Source of the DNA: Plumapathes pennacea
Lineage: Eukaryota; Cnidaria; Anthozoa; Antipatharia; Myriopathidae
Length of the DNA stretch: 64,000 nt
Assembly (NCBI GenBank): GCA_964036295.1
Contig: OZ038469.1
Location: 9,812,067-9,876,066, forward strand
Direction of reading: 5' to 3'
Position numbers and translations under genes: made by a program. This document shows positions 11,401 through 19,868 of this stretch, one piece after another. The notes beneath the pieces are model-generated. The model did not search any database, was not told the DNA's origin, and worked only from the letters and a program-made list of their open reading frames with translations. The first letter of the stretch is position 1, and the number at the start of each line of letters is the position of its first letter.

Positions 11401-14400
11401 TGTAACTGAAAAATGTTCCCCTTGTTATCACCAATATAGCAACATGCAATTTTAACAAATTGACGTCAGTTTTTTATGTGTCTGTCCTCTTATTGATCAT
11501 GAAACACGTCATAACATTGTCAAAAAGTTGTGGATCCACGAGGCGCTTCGCCGAGTTTTTTTTTTTTTTTTTTTTTTTGTTTTTTTGCCACTTTTCTGAT
11601 TCAGTTTTGTTTTCGGCATTTATTCTGTACTGCATACTTCTATTGTTATTTCAGTTCAGCCTTACCTATTGCTAAATGAACTAACTTTCGTTTTGTGAAT
11701 AAAGGACAGCGCATCATTTGATTTGTTTTGGGTTTGCTACAGTTCCTTTCAAACTAGGACAGTGGTCTCTTTACAGTGGCACAGTACCTGCAACTCTGCC
11801 ACCGGTGGTAGGTGTCTTTATTGTATTTTATTTTGGAGACCATCTGATTCACAGGGGCCGTCCCAAGACCTACTCCAGCAAAACTGTGTAGAAGAAATCC
11901 AACTTCAATAGATCAATGACTTTGATACATAACGATATGGCATGAATGAAAAACGTGACTACATATTGTGACTATACTGTACATAACTTGAAGGCTTAAT
12001 TCAGCCACATGTGCAATTTAGAATAATTCTAAACTATTAGAATCTGAATTATTCATAAATATCTTAATTGATTGAATCACGTGTAGTCTGTACAGGTTGT
12101 GTCAAGCTTACCCCCTATGTAATCAGTGTTAACACAAAAGGCACATCTAGCTAGCATCAGATGTGACATGTGAACACTCCATACTCGAGCTGGAACCTTT
12201 GTTTTGTAATGATAAAAAAAAATGTTCTGCTTTGCTTGCATGTGTCTTCGACCTGCATCTGTCAGTTATTCTCTGCCCTTCTACTGTTGTGGCAAAAGGC
12301 CGGGAGCACAACTCTCAGTCTGTTACAATATTTAGACAGTAGTCATTGGTCAGCAATTACCTGTGAAGTGTTGTGCCACTGATATTGCAGGCTGCCACTC
12401 CCGTGCTGGCAGTGATGTATGTGGTGCTTTCCGGCAACACATTCATGATTTCTCTTAACAGAAAAGACTTCCCTACTCCAGCAGAACCAGTGATAAACAC
12501 ACTCCTATGAGAGAAAGGCATTGTAATATTTGAAGTAAAAGTAAAGATTCACATGTTCCTTTCAAACAGCTGTTTTAGACTGGGACACTGTGATGTACTG
12601 TAAATGCCAATTTTCATGCCTTAAGCACGAGTCTCATGCCTGTGGGCCAAAAAGTTCAATCTCACGCCTACAAACCAATCTATCATGCCTAGCTGGCTAC
12701 CACCTAATGCTCTTCAAATACAGTGAAAGCTCTCCTTGCTACCACTCTCGTAAATGACCAGCTCTAGTTACAGCCACCAGTCATTCAATCTCTGTAATTA
12801 AAATCTCTCGTAAACGACCGCTCCTGTAAGTGACTGTGACTACTTTTGGGAATTACCAACTGGTCATTTCCTTTGTTTATAATCTCTCATAAGGGACCAC
12901 TCAAATAGTCTGACTCGCACTAGTCAACACTTAAATCATCCTCGGAGACCCAGGGGCAGATCGTGGGGCGGCGGTGAAAAGAACGGTGGGCAAAAAGCGG
13001 CGGAGGGGGAGGGGTAGGGGGGAGAAACGAAGAGGAGGAAAAGAGCCCCTGGGAACACAGTCTGTTCAGACCAGTATTGAAGGCGTGAGACAGGCGCGCC
13101 ACCGATTGGGCGAAAAAATTTATCAATTGTATTTTTTCGCCCAATCAGCGATTGTCGTCAAATGCCGCCTGTTAAAAGTCCATCAAAAAATTAAAAGATT
13201 AAGCGCGTTTACATTTCGTTCGGCAAGATGGAAGAAGCTATTAAATTTTCTGTGTGATTATTTTCAAATGTCAAGGAGTTGAAAGCCGATCGAGCAGAAA
13301 TTGGAGAATGTTGTGAAGGGAAGAGATGTGTTTGGAAAGCTGCCAACGGGATTTGGCAAGAGTTTGACCTTTCAAGTTTTGCCAGTCGTTGCGAAAGCAA
13401 TGAATGCTGCGGGCCAGAACTTCCCCGCTTCTCCGCTGGTCGTTGTTCTGTCTCCTCTGTCGTCGATCAGACCAGGTCGCATACCTTTGATCAATTGGTT
13501 TCAAAGCTGCGTTTGTGGGGGAGAACGCAGACGAAGACCGACGTATCCTTGAAGGAAAAGGACGCTTCGACTTCTTGTACGGTCCTGAAACGTTTGTCGG
13601 CAACCAAAAGTACCGTGAAATTACGACCAGCGGAGAAGCGGGGAAGTTCTGGCCCGCAGCATTCATCGCTTTCGCAACGACTGGCAAAACTTGAAAGGTC
13701 AAACTCTTGCCAAATCCCGTTGGCAGCTTTCCAAACACATCTCTTCCCTTCACAACATTCTCCAATTTCTGCTCGATCGGCTTTCAACTCCTTGACATTT
13801 GAAAATAATCACACAGAAAATTTAATAGCTTCTTCCATCTTGCCGAACGAAATGTAAACGCGCTTAATCTTTTAATTTTTTGATGGACTTTTGACAGGCG
13901 GCATTTGACGACAATCGCTGATTGGGCGAAAAAATACAATTGATAAATTTTTTCGCCCAATCGGCGGCGCGCCTGTCTCACGCCTTCAATACTGGTCTGA
14001 ACAGACTGTGTTCCCAGGGGCTCTTTCCTCCTCTTCGTTTCTCCCCCCTCCCCCTCCGACGCTTTTTGCCCGCCATTCTTTTCACCGCCGCCCCACGATC
14101 TGCCCCTGGGTCTCCGAGGATGCACTTAAATGTAAGTGAACACTACTTGATCACATTTTCTCTAATAATATAACATAGTGCACTAATGATTCATTTTATA
14201 AGATTTCAATTTAAAAGTTCAAGAGAGTTTTGGCTGGAGGCATCTAAGCATTGTTATGCTGAAAGATTTTGTAAGTGACCAGCCTCTATTGTTTAGCATG
14301 TGGTCGCTCATGAGAGCCCATTCTCATAAGTGACCAGCTGTAGTTACAACCCCTTTTTTGAACTCCCGAGGTGGTTGTCTATGAGAGCTTCGACTGTAGG

Positions 14401-15719
14401 ATTTAAACCGCTTAAATTTGGCTCAAACCTACAGCAAAAATGAAGGACATGCCATTACAGGGATACAAGATTTCAAAATTTTCCCAAAGCCCCCTTTCAG
14501 GTGCTCATACCCTTGTGCAATTCTGTATAAACCTCACACCTTGGAATCGAAAAATGTTGGCAGGTATATTGCCTACAGCAACAGCCTCAACCAGCAGGAA
14601 GATCTTTAAGAGGTATAGCTGTTTCTGATAGCTCAAAACTTTGCTTTTTCAGTCTGCATTTTACTTTGGGTCAGTTGAACTGTTAAAATTTGTTAATGAT
14701 GATTAATTATCATGAACTTACTTGGTAGATAACACAGCCTTCAGTGCAAGCTGCTGCTCATCTGACAACACATCTGTAATAGTAAATAAAGTACAGTGTA
14801 CCAATTCTTTTTAACCCTTTCACTCCCAAGCTCAAAATGCAGATTCTCCCACCATTCAAGAGGAAAATGAATGAGTGATGTAGTGAGAATTCATAGTTTA
14901 ATCAGCTACCATTTCAGCAAGCTATCGAAAAATCCAAGTTCCTTTGTCTTACAAATATATATTTCTAGTGCGAATATGAATGAGAAAATTGAATTAATCA
15001 CTATTGGGAGTGAAAGGGCTAATTATTACACATTGCAATGAATGTCACATTTTCATCAACTCTTGGCAGCTGGTTGATAAGGTGGCCAATATAAAGTTTA
15101 TACTAAGAAATACCATGAATGATAAATAGCAACAACATGGTCCAAAAACACTTCAGTGTTGATTCCCTGTGTTATAAAGACATGGGTTAATTGGCAGTAT
15201 TTATGTGCAGCAGCTGATCTGTGAGAACTAAGCAACTGAAATTGAGTGTTGAGTGCATGCTGGAAAACATACTTGCTGTGGGTTGCATGTTGGTGGTTGC
15301 TTGGTCCTCTGTTAGATCTATCACATTCCCTTCACAGCTCCCCAAAGGCTGACTGATGCAGGGGAGAGGGGTGGGGTTTGAGGATGAGCCAGGGTCATCG
15401 ACAAGCTGTTGAATATAAATAGAGTTCAAATAGCCAAATAATCAAATAATATTTATCTACTGCATCTGAGATAAATACAGCATATGAACTTCACGGTGAC
15501 ATAACTTCCTCGGGGTAATTATATCGTTGATTACAAATCAATCGGTAATATTATCAAGCATACGTAGAGTTCATGTTATTCTTTTGCCTTTGAAATGAAT
15601 CTAACAACAGCAACGTAACGTGGCAGTGAATTCTTTATGGATCTTCGACATTGAAATCGCGAACATATTTCTTTCGTGACGGTCCTACTCACCCTAGATT
15701 TTCTAGATTTTGGAGGCAT
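4422..15719 (-). CDS. PIF1: PIF1-family 5'-3' DNA helicase, multi-exon (3' end not found)
   Basis: Superfamily 1B DNA helicase; the family unwinds G-quadruplexes and acts in telomere and mitochondrial DNA maintenance. I joined 13 minus-strand exons (15719-15693, 15405-15273, 14773-14722, 12504-12361, 11883-11788, 11201-11079, 10529-10421, 9612-9430, 8909-8887, 8171-8110, 5650-5572, 5028-4977, 4589-4422). They give about 417 residues, with every splice phase compatible. Motifs in order: Walker A GSAGVGKS (77-84), TASTGVAAC (102-110), VIDEISM (154-160), GDFLQLPPV (192-200), VFRQ (229-232), a nucleic-acid-contacting segment LVNGARGFVVGF (339-350) and [11 protein letters not shown] (407-417). The order matches animal PIF1. 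The expected next segment (GMTLD...AYVALSRA) is not visible before the receptor gene or the window edge, so the gene is either truncated or has a last intron longer than 4 kb. The 8909-8887 exon is the weakest call: 23 bases with donor GTTTTA. Confidence 0.9.
4661..4668. promoter_or_regulatory. full CRE palindrome in helicase intron
   Basis: TGACGTCA, the consensus site for CREB/ATF bZIP factors, lies about 70 bases from the IHKSQ exon. It is a sequence match only; its use is unproven. Confidence 0.3.
4977..5028 (-). CDS. PIF1: PIF1-type helicase exon: GFVVGF segment
   Basis: Acceptor TTGCAG, then [17 protein letters not shown], then donor GTAAAG. It completes the Arg codon split across the preceding intron (GAR|G), exactly as the conserved ARGVVVGF block of animal PIF1 needs. 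Confidence 0.88.
5131..5250. repeat. degenerate repeat related to the GGCCxGGTTCAAACGTC element ends
   Basis: TAGGCCAGGTTCAAACGTC at about 5131 matches the termini of the 22485-23577 element. A poly-A run (5186-5207) and a diverged right side follow. No good second end was found, so it is a degraded copy. Confidence 0.45.
5449..5488. repeat. C-tract followed by (CT)n microsatellite
   Basis: Poly-C runs directly into (CT)n within a larger pyrimidine-rich stretch (5345-5500) in the helicase intron. Confidence 0.95.
5572..5650 (-). CDS. PIF1: PIF1-type helicase exon: [16 protein letters not shown]
   Basis: Acceptor ATTGCAG, then [20 protein letters not shown] and LVNGAR, then donor GTAAGA. This is the most conserved block of the C-terminal half of PIF1 helicases (family form: [18 protein letters not shown]). 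Phase 1 entry and phase 2 exit agree with both neighbours. Confidence 0.92.
5954..7119. mobile_element. 1.17-kb DNA transposon with 72-bp inverted ends
   Basis: The left end 5954-6025 and right end 7048-7119 are near-perfect inverted copies, starting CCTCGTTCCCAGGCTC and ending at a CACGTG core. The 8-bp word ATGGCGCC flanks both sides (5944-5951; 7125-7132), offset from the TIRs by 2 and 5 bases. An 8-bp duplication would fit hAT- or P-type insertion, but the offset leaves this open. It lies in a PIF1 helicase intron and contains one coding remnant (6250-6405). Confidence 0.8.
6250..6405 (+). pseudogene. Cys-motif domain remnant inside the transposon
   Basis: A 51-codon open stretch reads ...[20 protein letters not shown] then [20 protein letters not shown] and stops at TGA. 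The CRPCERRL pattern with the preceding FYSSSLP resembles the N-terminal zinc-associated (ZAD-like) module found in zinc-finger proteins. It has no start codon and no downstream fingers, so I read it as a fragment of the element's former gene or of captured host sequence. Confidence 0.5.
7120..8109. other. helicase intron remainder, no gene
   Basis: Intron sequence between the transposon and the 8171-8110 exon. I found no motif or repeat with a clear boundary here. Confidence 0.6.
8110..8171 (-). CDS. PIF1: PIF1-type helicase exon: [12 protein letters not shown]
   Basis: Acceptor AAAACAG, then [20 protein letters not shown], then donor GTGAGT. It corresponds to the 'AMDSNPELASTL' stretch of vertebrate PIF1 between the VFRQ block and the KNL block. 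It needs two bases carried from the previous exon and passes one on, in agreement with the 5650-5572 exon. Confidence 0.75.
8714..8818. repeat. two direct repeats of a 40-bp unit
   Basis: ATACGCTTTCGTTTT followed by a gtgaaca..ttgcgtttt tail occurs at about 8714 and again 65 bases later at about 8779. Similar words ('gtgtgaac', 'aaaacgc') at 5080-5130 suggest a dispersed element. Confidence 0.55.
8887..8909 (-). CDS. PIF1: possible 23-base PIF1-type helicase microexon
   Basis: Acceptor TGTTTACAG, then KVKRPRYT, with a weak donor (GTTTTA). Its length (phase 0 in, phase 2 out) is exactly what is needed to join the VFRQ exon to the IDTGNP exon, and RYT-IDTGNP resembles the family's 'KVHRFEAMDSNP'. 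Position and phase support it; the donor does not. Confidence 0.4.
9181..9400. mobile_element. 220-bp MITE with GCGTTCGATTG ends
   Basis: The left end (GCGTTCGATTGGGCCTATTC) and right end are inverted copies with three mismatches, both containing TATTCCGGAAT. No clear target duplication. It sits 30 bases from the VFRQ exon of the PIF1-type helicase. A plus-strand open frame crossing it has no domain. Confidence 0.8.
9430..9612 (-). CDS. PIF1: PIF1-type helicase exon: VFRQ block
   Basis: Acceptor GACGCAG, then [20 protein letters not shown] and further to ...[10 protein letters not shown], then donor GTAAAT. V(F/W)RQ-D--F--LL--(I/V)R-G is diagnostic of PIF1. 61 codons, phase 0 on both sides. 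Confidence 0.93.
9700..10003. mobile_element. foldback MITE pair (copy 1 of a dispersed element)
   Basis: Two adjacent hairpins. At 9703-9815, GATATGAATTTTATTTTC.. pairs with ..GAAAATAAAGTCCATATC. At 9825-10003, TATAGACACGAG pairs with CTCGTGTCTATA. The unit including GGATATGGAAAATACGCCAC recurs in the opposite orientation at 38878-39145, which shows it is a mobile or dispersed element. Confidence 0.75.
10421..10529 (-). CDS. PIF1: PIF1-type helicase exon: GDFLQLPPV
   Basis: Acceptor TTCCAG, then [20 protein letters not shown] and on to [11 protein letters not shown], then donor GTGATA. GDF-QLPPV is helicase motif III of this family; the FCFET-AW segment follows as in animal PIF1. Two carried bases plus 109 give phase 0 at the VFRQ exon. 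Confidence 0.93.
11079..11201 (-). CDS. PIF1: PIF1-type helicase exon: Walker B
   Basis: Acceptor TTGTAG, then [20 protein letters not shown] and on to [12 protein letters not shown], then donor GTAAGT. VIDEISM is the Walker B/DE motif (Mg2+ and ATP hydrolysis). [12 protein letters not shown] matches the animal PIF1 form closely. Confidence 0.95.
11500..11586. repeat. dispersed repeat end followed by poly-T
   Basis: 'gttgtggatccacgaggcgcttcgccgag' followed by a T tract. The same word set ('ttgtggactcacgaggcactt') is at about 23938-23966, so this is the end of an unidentified dispersed element. Confidence 0.4.
11788..11883 (-). CDS. PIF1: PIF1-type helicase exon: FAGVGLG
   Basis: Acceptor TACACAG, then [20 protein letters not shown] and on to HRWQSC, then donor GTACTG. 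It matches the LH-FAGIG-G segment of animal PIF1 between Walker A and Walker B. 96 bases, phase 2 in and out, agreeing with both flanks. Confidence 0.92.
12361..12504 (-). CDS. PIF1: PIF1-type helicase exon: Walker A
   Basis: Acceptor CATAG, then [20 protein letters not shown] and on to [18 protein letters not shown], then donor [14 protein letters not shown] is the P-loop; [15 protein letters not shown] is motif Ia of PIF1. Confidence 0.96.
13283..13622 (+). pseudogene. captured RecQ-like helicase fragment (left arm plus spacer)
   Basis: The plus strand reads [20 protein letters not shown] then [13 protein letters not shown] and [11 protein letters not shown], with LPTGFGKS as the RecQ/DEAH motif I. 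After a frame break the spacer continues with [20 protein letters not shown] and [18 protein letters not shown], the region equivalent to the RecQ '(Y/F)-(Y/F)G-PE' motif. It has no start, no helicase C-domain and an internal frameshift. It is a gene piece, not a working gene. Confidence 0.8.
13624..13786 (-). pseudogene. inverted second copy of the RecQ-like fragment (right arm)
   Basis: Mirror image of 13283-13443, again giving [20 protein letters not shown] on the minus strand. It stops at the spacer junction, so only the motif I part was duplicated. Confidence 0.8.
14722..14773 (-). CDS. PIF1: PIF1-type helicase exon: Q-motif-like DEQQLAL
   Basis: Acceptor ATTACAG, then [17 protein letters not shown], then donor GTAAGT. 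LS-EQ--AL-AVL is the usual segment directly before the P-loop in PIF1. The phases agree with both neighbours. Confidence 0.88.
14812..15022. mobile_element. 211-bp MITE, 'TTTCACTCCCAA' family, complete copy
   Basis: TAACCCTTTCACTCCCAA at the left is mirrored by TTGGGAGTGAAAGGGCTAA at the right. Shared internal words ('aaaatgcagatt', 'tgtagtgag', 'agcaag.tatc') recur in copies at 51502-52351, 57497-57690 and partly 9010-9080. Confidence 0.85.
15273..15405 (-). CDS. PIF1: PIF1-type helicase exon 2: N-terminal region with SUMO-interaction-like motif
   Basis: Acceptor CAACAG, then [20 protein letters not shown] and on to [13 protein letters not shown], then donor GTATGT. VIDLTED is a classic SUMO-interaction motif pattern (hydrophobic core then acidic). 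The rest is low-complexity linker without homology that I recognise. Its exon boundaries agree in phase with exons 1 and 3. Confidence 0.72.
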
Positions 15720-16400
15720 CTTCCCTTCATCGACAACAATCCTTCAGTCGGCCATTCGATCACGAATCATAGATCCGCGACATGACAATACGCGCCATAT
15801 TCACCAAGTTTGAGCACGTGCGAGGCGAGGGGCTTGAATCGAGCTGTCAAGTGGGAGGGAGGATCGCGGGCGCCGAAACACCGACTGTTTGTATGCAGTG
15901 AAGCGAGGAAATGTAGTGGGATGGAAGACTTCCTGCTTTGGCCGCATTAATCAAAACGGCACCGTGATTATGGTGGAATTATCTAGCGTCGGCTCGGAAG
16001 GCATAATTTGTCATCTTTTTTCCATACCAACCAACTACGCTAGGCTGAATGCGGCGGAATGTAATCATTGAAAATCACAGCGAAACCTTCGCTCGGATCC
16101 CGGATAACGTAATACATTTCTACTTCCGCATTGTAATTACAGAGAGGGGAGTCCCCGTAATCTGACCTGCATTTGAATTGAACTGCGACTCATTGTCACC
16201 GACTGGAATATCCTGCTCCATTAAGAATTTCATGCTACAAGGAATTTCCTGCTCGCTCCGGGGACCCAAGTTATCCCGCACGCCGAGTAAAGCGGGGCGA
16301 GTCAACTGTTCATTACATTTTTACTGATTTGTAATCACAGTAAACAATTTAATTCAAAGGCTTGAGCCCTGCACACTGCTCCGCGTGATCAAAGTGACAT
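15655..16400. repeat. promoter-containing repeat P, copy 0 (helicase 5' end)
   Basis: This segment is repeated at 20760-22335 and 33605-34805. Shared landmarks are 'ggtcctactcaccct', 'cggccattcg.tcacgaatcat', 'ggcaccgtgattatggtgg' and 'cagagaggggagtccccgtaat'. Here it carries the functional first exon of the PIF1-type helicase and lacks the 'cagggtat' insertion present in the other two copies, so it is probably the ancestral form. Confidence 0.8.
15693..15719 (-). CDS. PIF1: PIF1-type helicase first exon (MPPKSRKSR)
   Basis: ATG, nine codons MPPKSRKSR, then donor GTGAGT, phase 0 into the LVDDPG exon. Assigned as exon 1 because of the donor, the frame, and the position at the head of the exon series. 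Basic residues could serve as a nuclear localisation or mitochondrial presequence start. Confidence 0.65.
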
Positions 16401-17432
16401 GTTTTCTGCGTGCGATGTGTCAATCAAGTTTAGTGCCGTGTGCAATGTAAGCAATTCAAGCGCGAGTTTTGTACTTGCAGTACTTCTAGTCGTTGTTTTC
16501 TTAAGCCAAGAAACATTAAAAGTTTGAACAACGTTTGTGGGGAGATCGACAACTACATCACCTGATGTCGTCTTAAACAGAACATATTGGATGAACGAGA
16601 CGTGTCAACATTTTCGTCGAGAGCCATGAATCAACAAACAGCCAGTTCTCCCTTGTCCTCGCTTGTGAAGTATGAAGAGGACTTCATCTTTGGACCAGTG
16701 GTGGTACAGTTTGCATACAAATTGCCGTTTCTCAATAAAGGTAATCACTGTCTGTTGTTGCAAGTCGATGCCGTAGGTCTTAGACTGGTTTACACGCAAA
16801 GGAAAATCCGACGGCTGCCGTGTTGAATGTAGAAAAGATCTCCTTTCGAGATTGACAGGGATTCTTAAACTGCTCTCATGAATATTGATCTGGCTGGATT
16901 AATCAAACTGTGACATGTGGTCTGACATTTTGTAGAATGGAAAATTTGTTATGTTGCGGCAAATTAAGTTTTTCTTTTTTTTTTTTTTTTTTTTTTTCTG
17001 ACGAAGAAGCTGGTGTCCGTGCTCGATTTTGCAAAAAAAATGTACGCCAGGTCAGTTCATATTCTGTGCCTCTCTCTTTGCTTAATAATCTCTGCAAGTG
17101 ATGTTAATATCAGCTGTGTACAGGATGACTGTTATACGAAAAACGAAAGAAAAGAGTTAACGGCAATAATCAAGAAAACAGATTTCATCCTTAGCAATGT
17201 CCAATACGGCTGTATCTCTTGTACATTACTATGGGGTTATTTGGACGTCACTTTTGCATAGTGTACGTTACTAAGGGAGTTGTATAATAATATTAACTAT
17301 TTGCTCCTTTTCTTTTCGCTGCTCTTCCCACCGCTCGCGCACACGTTCCATGGCTACGTAAGTAGTTTTACATCACAAACAACACACATGACAACCGAAG
17401 TTTCAGTTCTGAGAAGTTCTCTGACCGTTAAG
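16401..17432. other. intergenic with one exon-like frame and poly-T
   Basis: An ATG-started frame at 16626-16740 (MNQQTASSPLSSLVKYEEDF...) ends at a good donor (AATAAAG|GTAATC) in phase 1. That phase is compatible with exon 2 of the downstream secreted-protein gene, so it could be an alternative first exon. This is unsupported otherwise and absent upstream of the second gene copy. A T tract lies at 16975-16998. Confidence 0.3.
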
Positions 17433-19868
17433 ATGAACCAGGAATATTTTTGGACATTTTACGTGACAGCTGGACTTCTTGCTTTGCCTTTCATGCGGCC
17501 AGGTAAAAAACCTTTATGTCTACACTATTAAGGGCCTACAATCACACGTCTAGAAATGATTCCTTCGCGAAAACAGCAAAATCCGGAGAACACAATTGCA
17601 ACGTTTAGGTCCGCCCATCAGCAAACGAAAAGCAGTATGCACTGATGTAAAAGCCGTGGACATTGCTTTTTAGCTGACTTACATACAAAAAAGATTGGTT
17701 TATGATTATCAAACTATTTCGCTTGAGAATATTTCCGCACCGTGGCTGTTCGTGAACGGCTACAGTTCGCACAACAACTATAGCAAAATAATACTAAATA
17801 TTACCAACTGGAGCTTTCTGTTTCTTCTACACTGTGTTTTCAAAGCATTACTTAAAAAAATTGCAGAGTTGAGCGGGTTGCTAGAACTGAAAGGAAATTA
17901 GACTTTAAAAATATGTACAACATACCACTGTTTATCTTGACGAGCACCTTGATAAATTTCCCCTTCCAAATCTGAAGAAGTAAAAGATAAAATAAAGAAC
18001 GCAACGGTTCAAAACTTCTGTAAGGAAAAGCAGTGTACTCCTTGGAATTTTACCATGAATTATCGATTGTTCGCAAACTTGCATGCTCCTCAACTTGAAA
18101 ATACTTGTGTCGCAAAAACTAACAGCTTCAGCGAGGAGTTTGTGGGGCTAGAAATCCACGTTAATAACTACAGACTTCTGCGATATGCAATGATATCCTG
18201 AAGATGTCAAGACGTTCATCAACAAGTCAGTTTAAACGGCGTCTCGCCTGTTAAGATCAACACGTTCTGGTTGCAAAGATTCAGACTTTTCTTAGTCACC
18301 GTATACGATGATTTGATTGGCTGGTTTAGGCCCATGCGATGTAATGAGAATTTAAAACCTTTATCATGACTTTTGGCACAAATAAGTTTAGAATATAATA
18401 CGGTAACCTGAGAAATCAGTCGGAATGAAAACCCGACTGACTACTGATAAAGTTTTCTTGATTCGGCAGATGCGTTCGCAGCCTACTTTAATGGTTGGGG
18501 AAATCTGCTATGCCGCAACTCAAACGTGGATCACCAGAAAGGGTAAGACAATTTGTCGTGGAATGAGCAGTCCCAATTTGTCATGTATATATGGAATAGG
18601 ATTTTGTATTCTAAACGGAAGTTTTGTTTTTATTTTAAAATGCAGATCTGCCAAAACCAAAAAGGAGAAAAAAAGCTTCAAGCATTGGCGAAAAAGCCAA
18701 GTAAGCGCCGATGCCAAGTCAAAGTCACCACAGGAATCTTGTCGTCGCAAGGCAAATGCCTCTAAGAAAGACGGAAGAAAGACGTGGCGCTTATGGAAAA
18801 AGTCGAATCCGGCAGAAAAAGCTGCGCGAGAACAGAGAGACAGTGAACACGGGATTGTCACTGAACCGACACAAGAATCAAATCGCGTGAAAAGCTCAAA
18901 CACGAAGAGTACAAAGTGCCGGTGGAAATTCTGGGCGCACAAGCAAAACAATGGAAAAGCTGCTGTCTCGACGCCTGATCCTATTCCTGATTCACCTCCA
19001 ATTGTTGAATCGACTCTTGATTTTGATTCGCAGTCGATTTTTGCTCCCGAATCTGTAAAGGAGCAATACCAGATACAGCTGGGTGCAAGAGTACAGAAAC
19101 GCGCAATTGAGATAAGAAAACTCAAAGAAGCTGAAAGGGGCGTTCCTGACCGCACACCACCATTGGCACCACCCAAGTGGCCTGCAGTGCACTACAAGAA
19201 CTTATGGAGACCACCTAACTTCAACAAGGGTAAAATGCCCTTACCCGTAGAACCTGTGCGAAAAGCAAAGGATATGAGCGATGAAAGACTCAAGGAACTC
19301 TTCCAAGAGCGCTACTGGAATCCGGAGGCCGGACCCTCAGGAATGAAAGAGTGTGACATATTGGAGGACTGGGATACTGAAGGTTGGAAGTTGGTCACGG
19401 AAGACTGGACTGACCCTGATAATCCTTACGTTGTCGAGGTAATAATTAAACTAACAGTGGAAGGCGGCGATAAATTTGTTCGTAACAATTTTTGATTTGT
19501 GGTTGGAGGGGGGTCAAAGTCAGACGATCAAAGTCTGTTATATGTACAAAAAATATATATTTGTGTCATTCGCAAACGCCTCAAATTTAACAGTGATACA
19601 ATTGCTGAATGATTTTGTTTCTCGACTACAAAACAGTTCTTTTATGCGCTGGCATCAGGGATTACGTTTGGTGAGAGCGAGCAATCTGAGGTCCTTCTTT
19701 TGTTTGTTTGTTTGTTTGTTTGTTTGCACTGGGCGGATAAAGAATTTTTGAGGTGGCGTCAATACACTGCTAATTCTCACATACATGTAATTATTTCAGG
19801 ATTTCACTTCAGAAATTTTGGCAATTGAGGAAGCATGCCGACAAGCCGAGTTGCTGTACTTGTACTAA
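17433..19868 (+). CDS. secreted basic Trp-rich protein, copy A (four exons)
   Basis: Exons 17433-17502, 18470-18542, 18646-19438 and 19800-19868 join with matching phases into 334 residues. The family is not one I recognise. Residues 1-27 look like a signal peptide (FWTFYVTAGLLALPFM core, cleavage likely near DAFA), so the protein should be secreted. I chose MNQEYFW as start because it has A at -3; an upstream in-frame ATG (17388) has a poor context. Residues 50-150 are Lys/Arg-rich with three related Trp motifs: FKHWRKSQ (59-66), TWRLWKKSN (94-102) and CRWKFWAHK (139-147). After a Pro/Ser linker and a helical stretch (180-215), the last 110 residues are Trp-rich and acidic (WPAVHY, LWRPPNF, ERYWNPEAGPSG, LEDWDTEGWKLVTEDW). 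Copy B at 30432-32867 differs at six residues; intron positions are identical. Function unknown; a matrix, venom-gland or defence role would be guesswork. Confidence 0.82.

Larger units (their letters stand above)
12937..14122. mobile_element. 1.19-kb foldback (Mutator-like) element with 9-bp target duplication
   Basis: Arms of about 500 bp (12937-13440 and 13625-14122) are near-perfect inverted copies around a spacer of about 185 bp. Ends are CATCCTCGGAGACC / GGTCTCCGAGGATG. The direct repeat CACTTAAAT lies immediately outside both ends (12928-12936; 14123-14131). A 9-bp duplication with long TIRs is the hallmark of Mutator-like (MULE) insertion. It encodes no transposase but carries a RecQ-like helicase fragment in each arm. 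Few mismatches between the arms suggest a recent origin or ongoing conversion. Confidence 0.85.
12719..14398. mobile_element. outer inverted-repeat element split by a foldback insertion
   Basis: TACAGTGAAAGCTCTC at 12719-12734 is mirrored by GAGAGCTTCGACTGTA at 14383-14398, followed on both sides by degenerate 'gtaa(a/g)tgacca' units. The foldback element 12937-14122 lies inside it, so without that insert the older element was about 485 bp. No target duplication was found. It is in the PIF1-type helicase intron between exons 3 and 4. Confidence 0.65.

Noticed and set aside
13271..13857. 192- and 164-codon frames in the foldback element
   Set aside because: They arise from reading through the palindrome; the biologically meaningful frame is the RecQ-like fragment.
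18520..19192. 218- and 66-codon minus-strand frames opposite the secreted-protein gene (also 31751-32198)
   Set aside because: Antisense shadows of the 793-bp exon 3; no start, splice or domain support, while the plus strand has phase-consistent exons.
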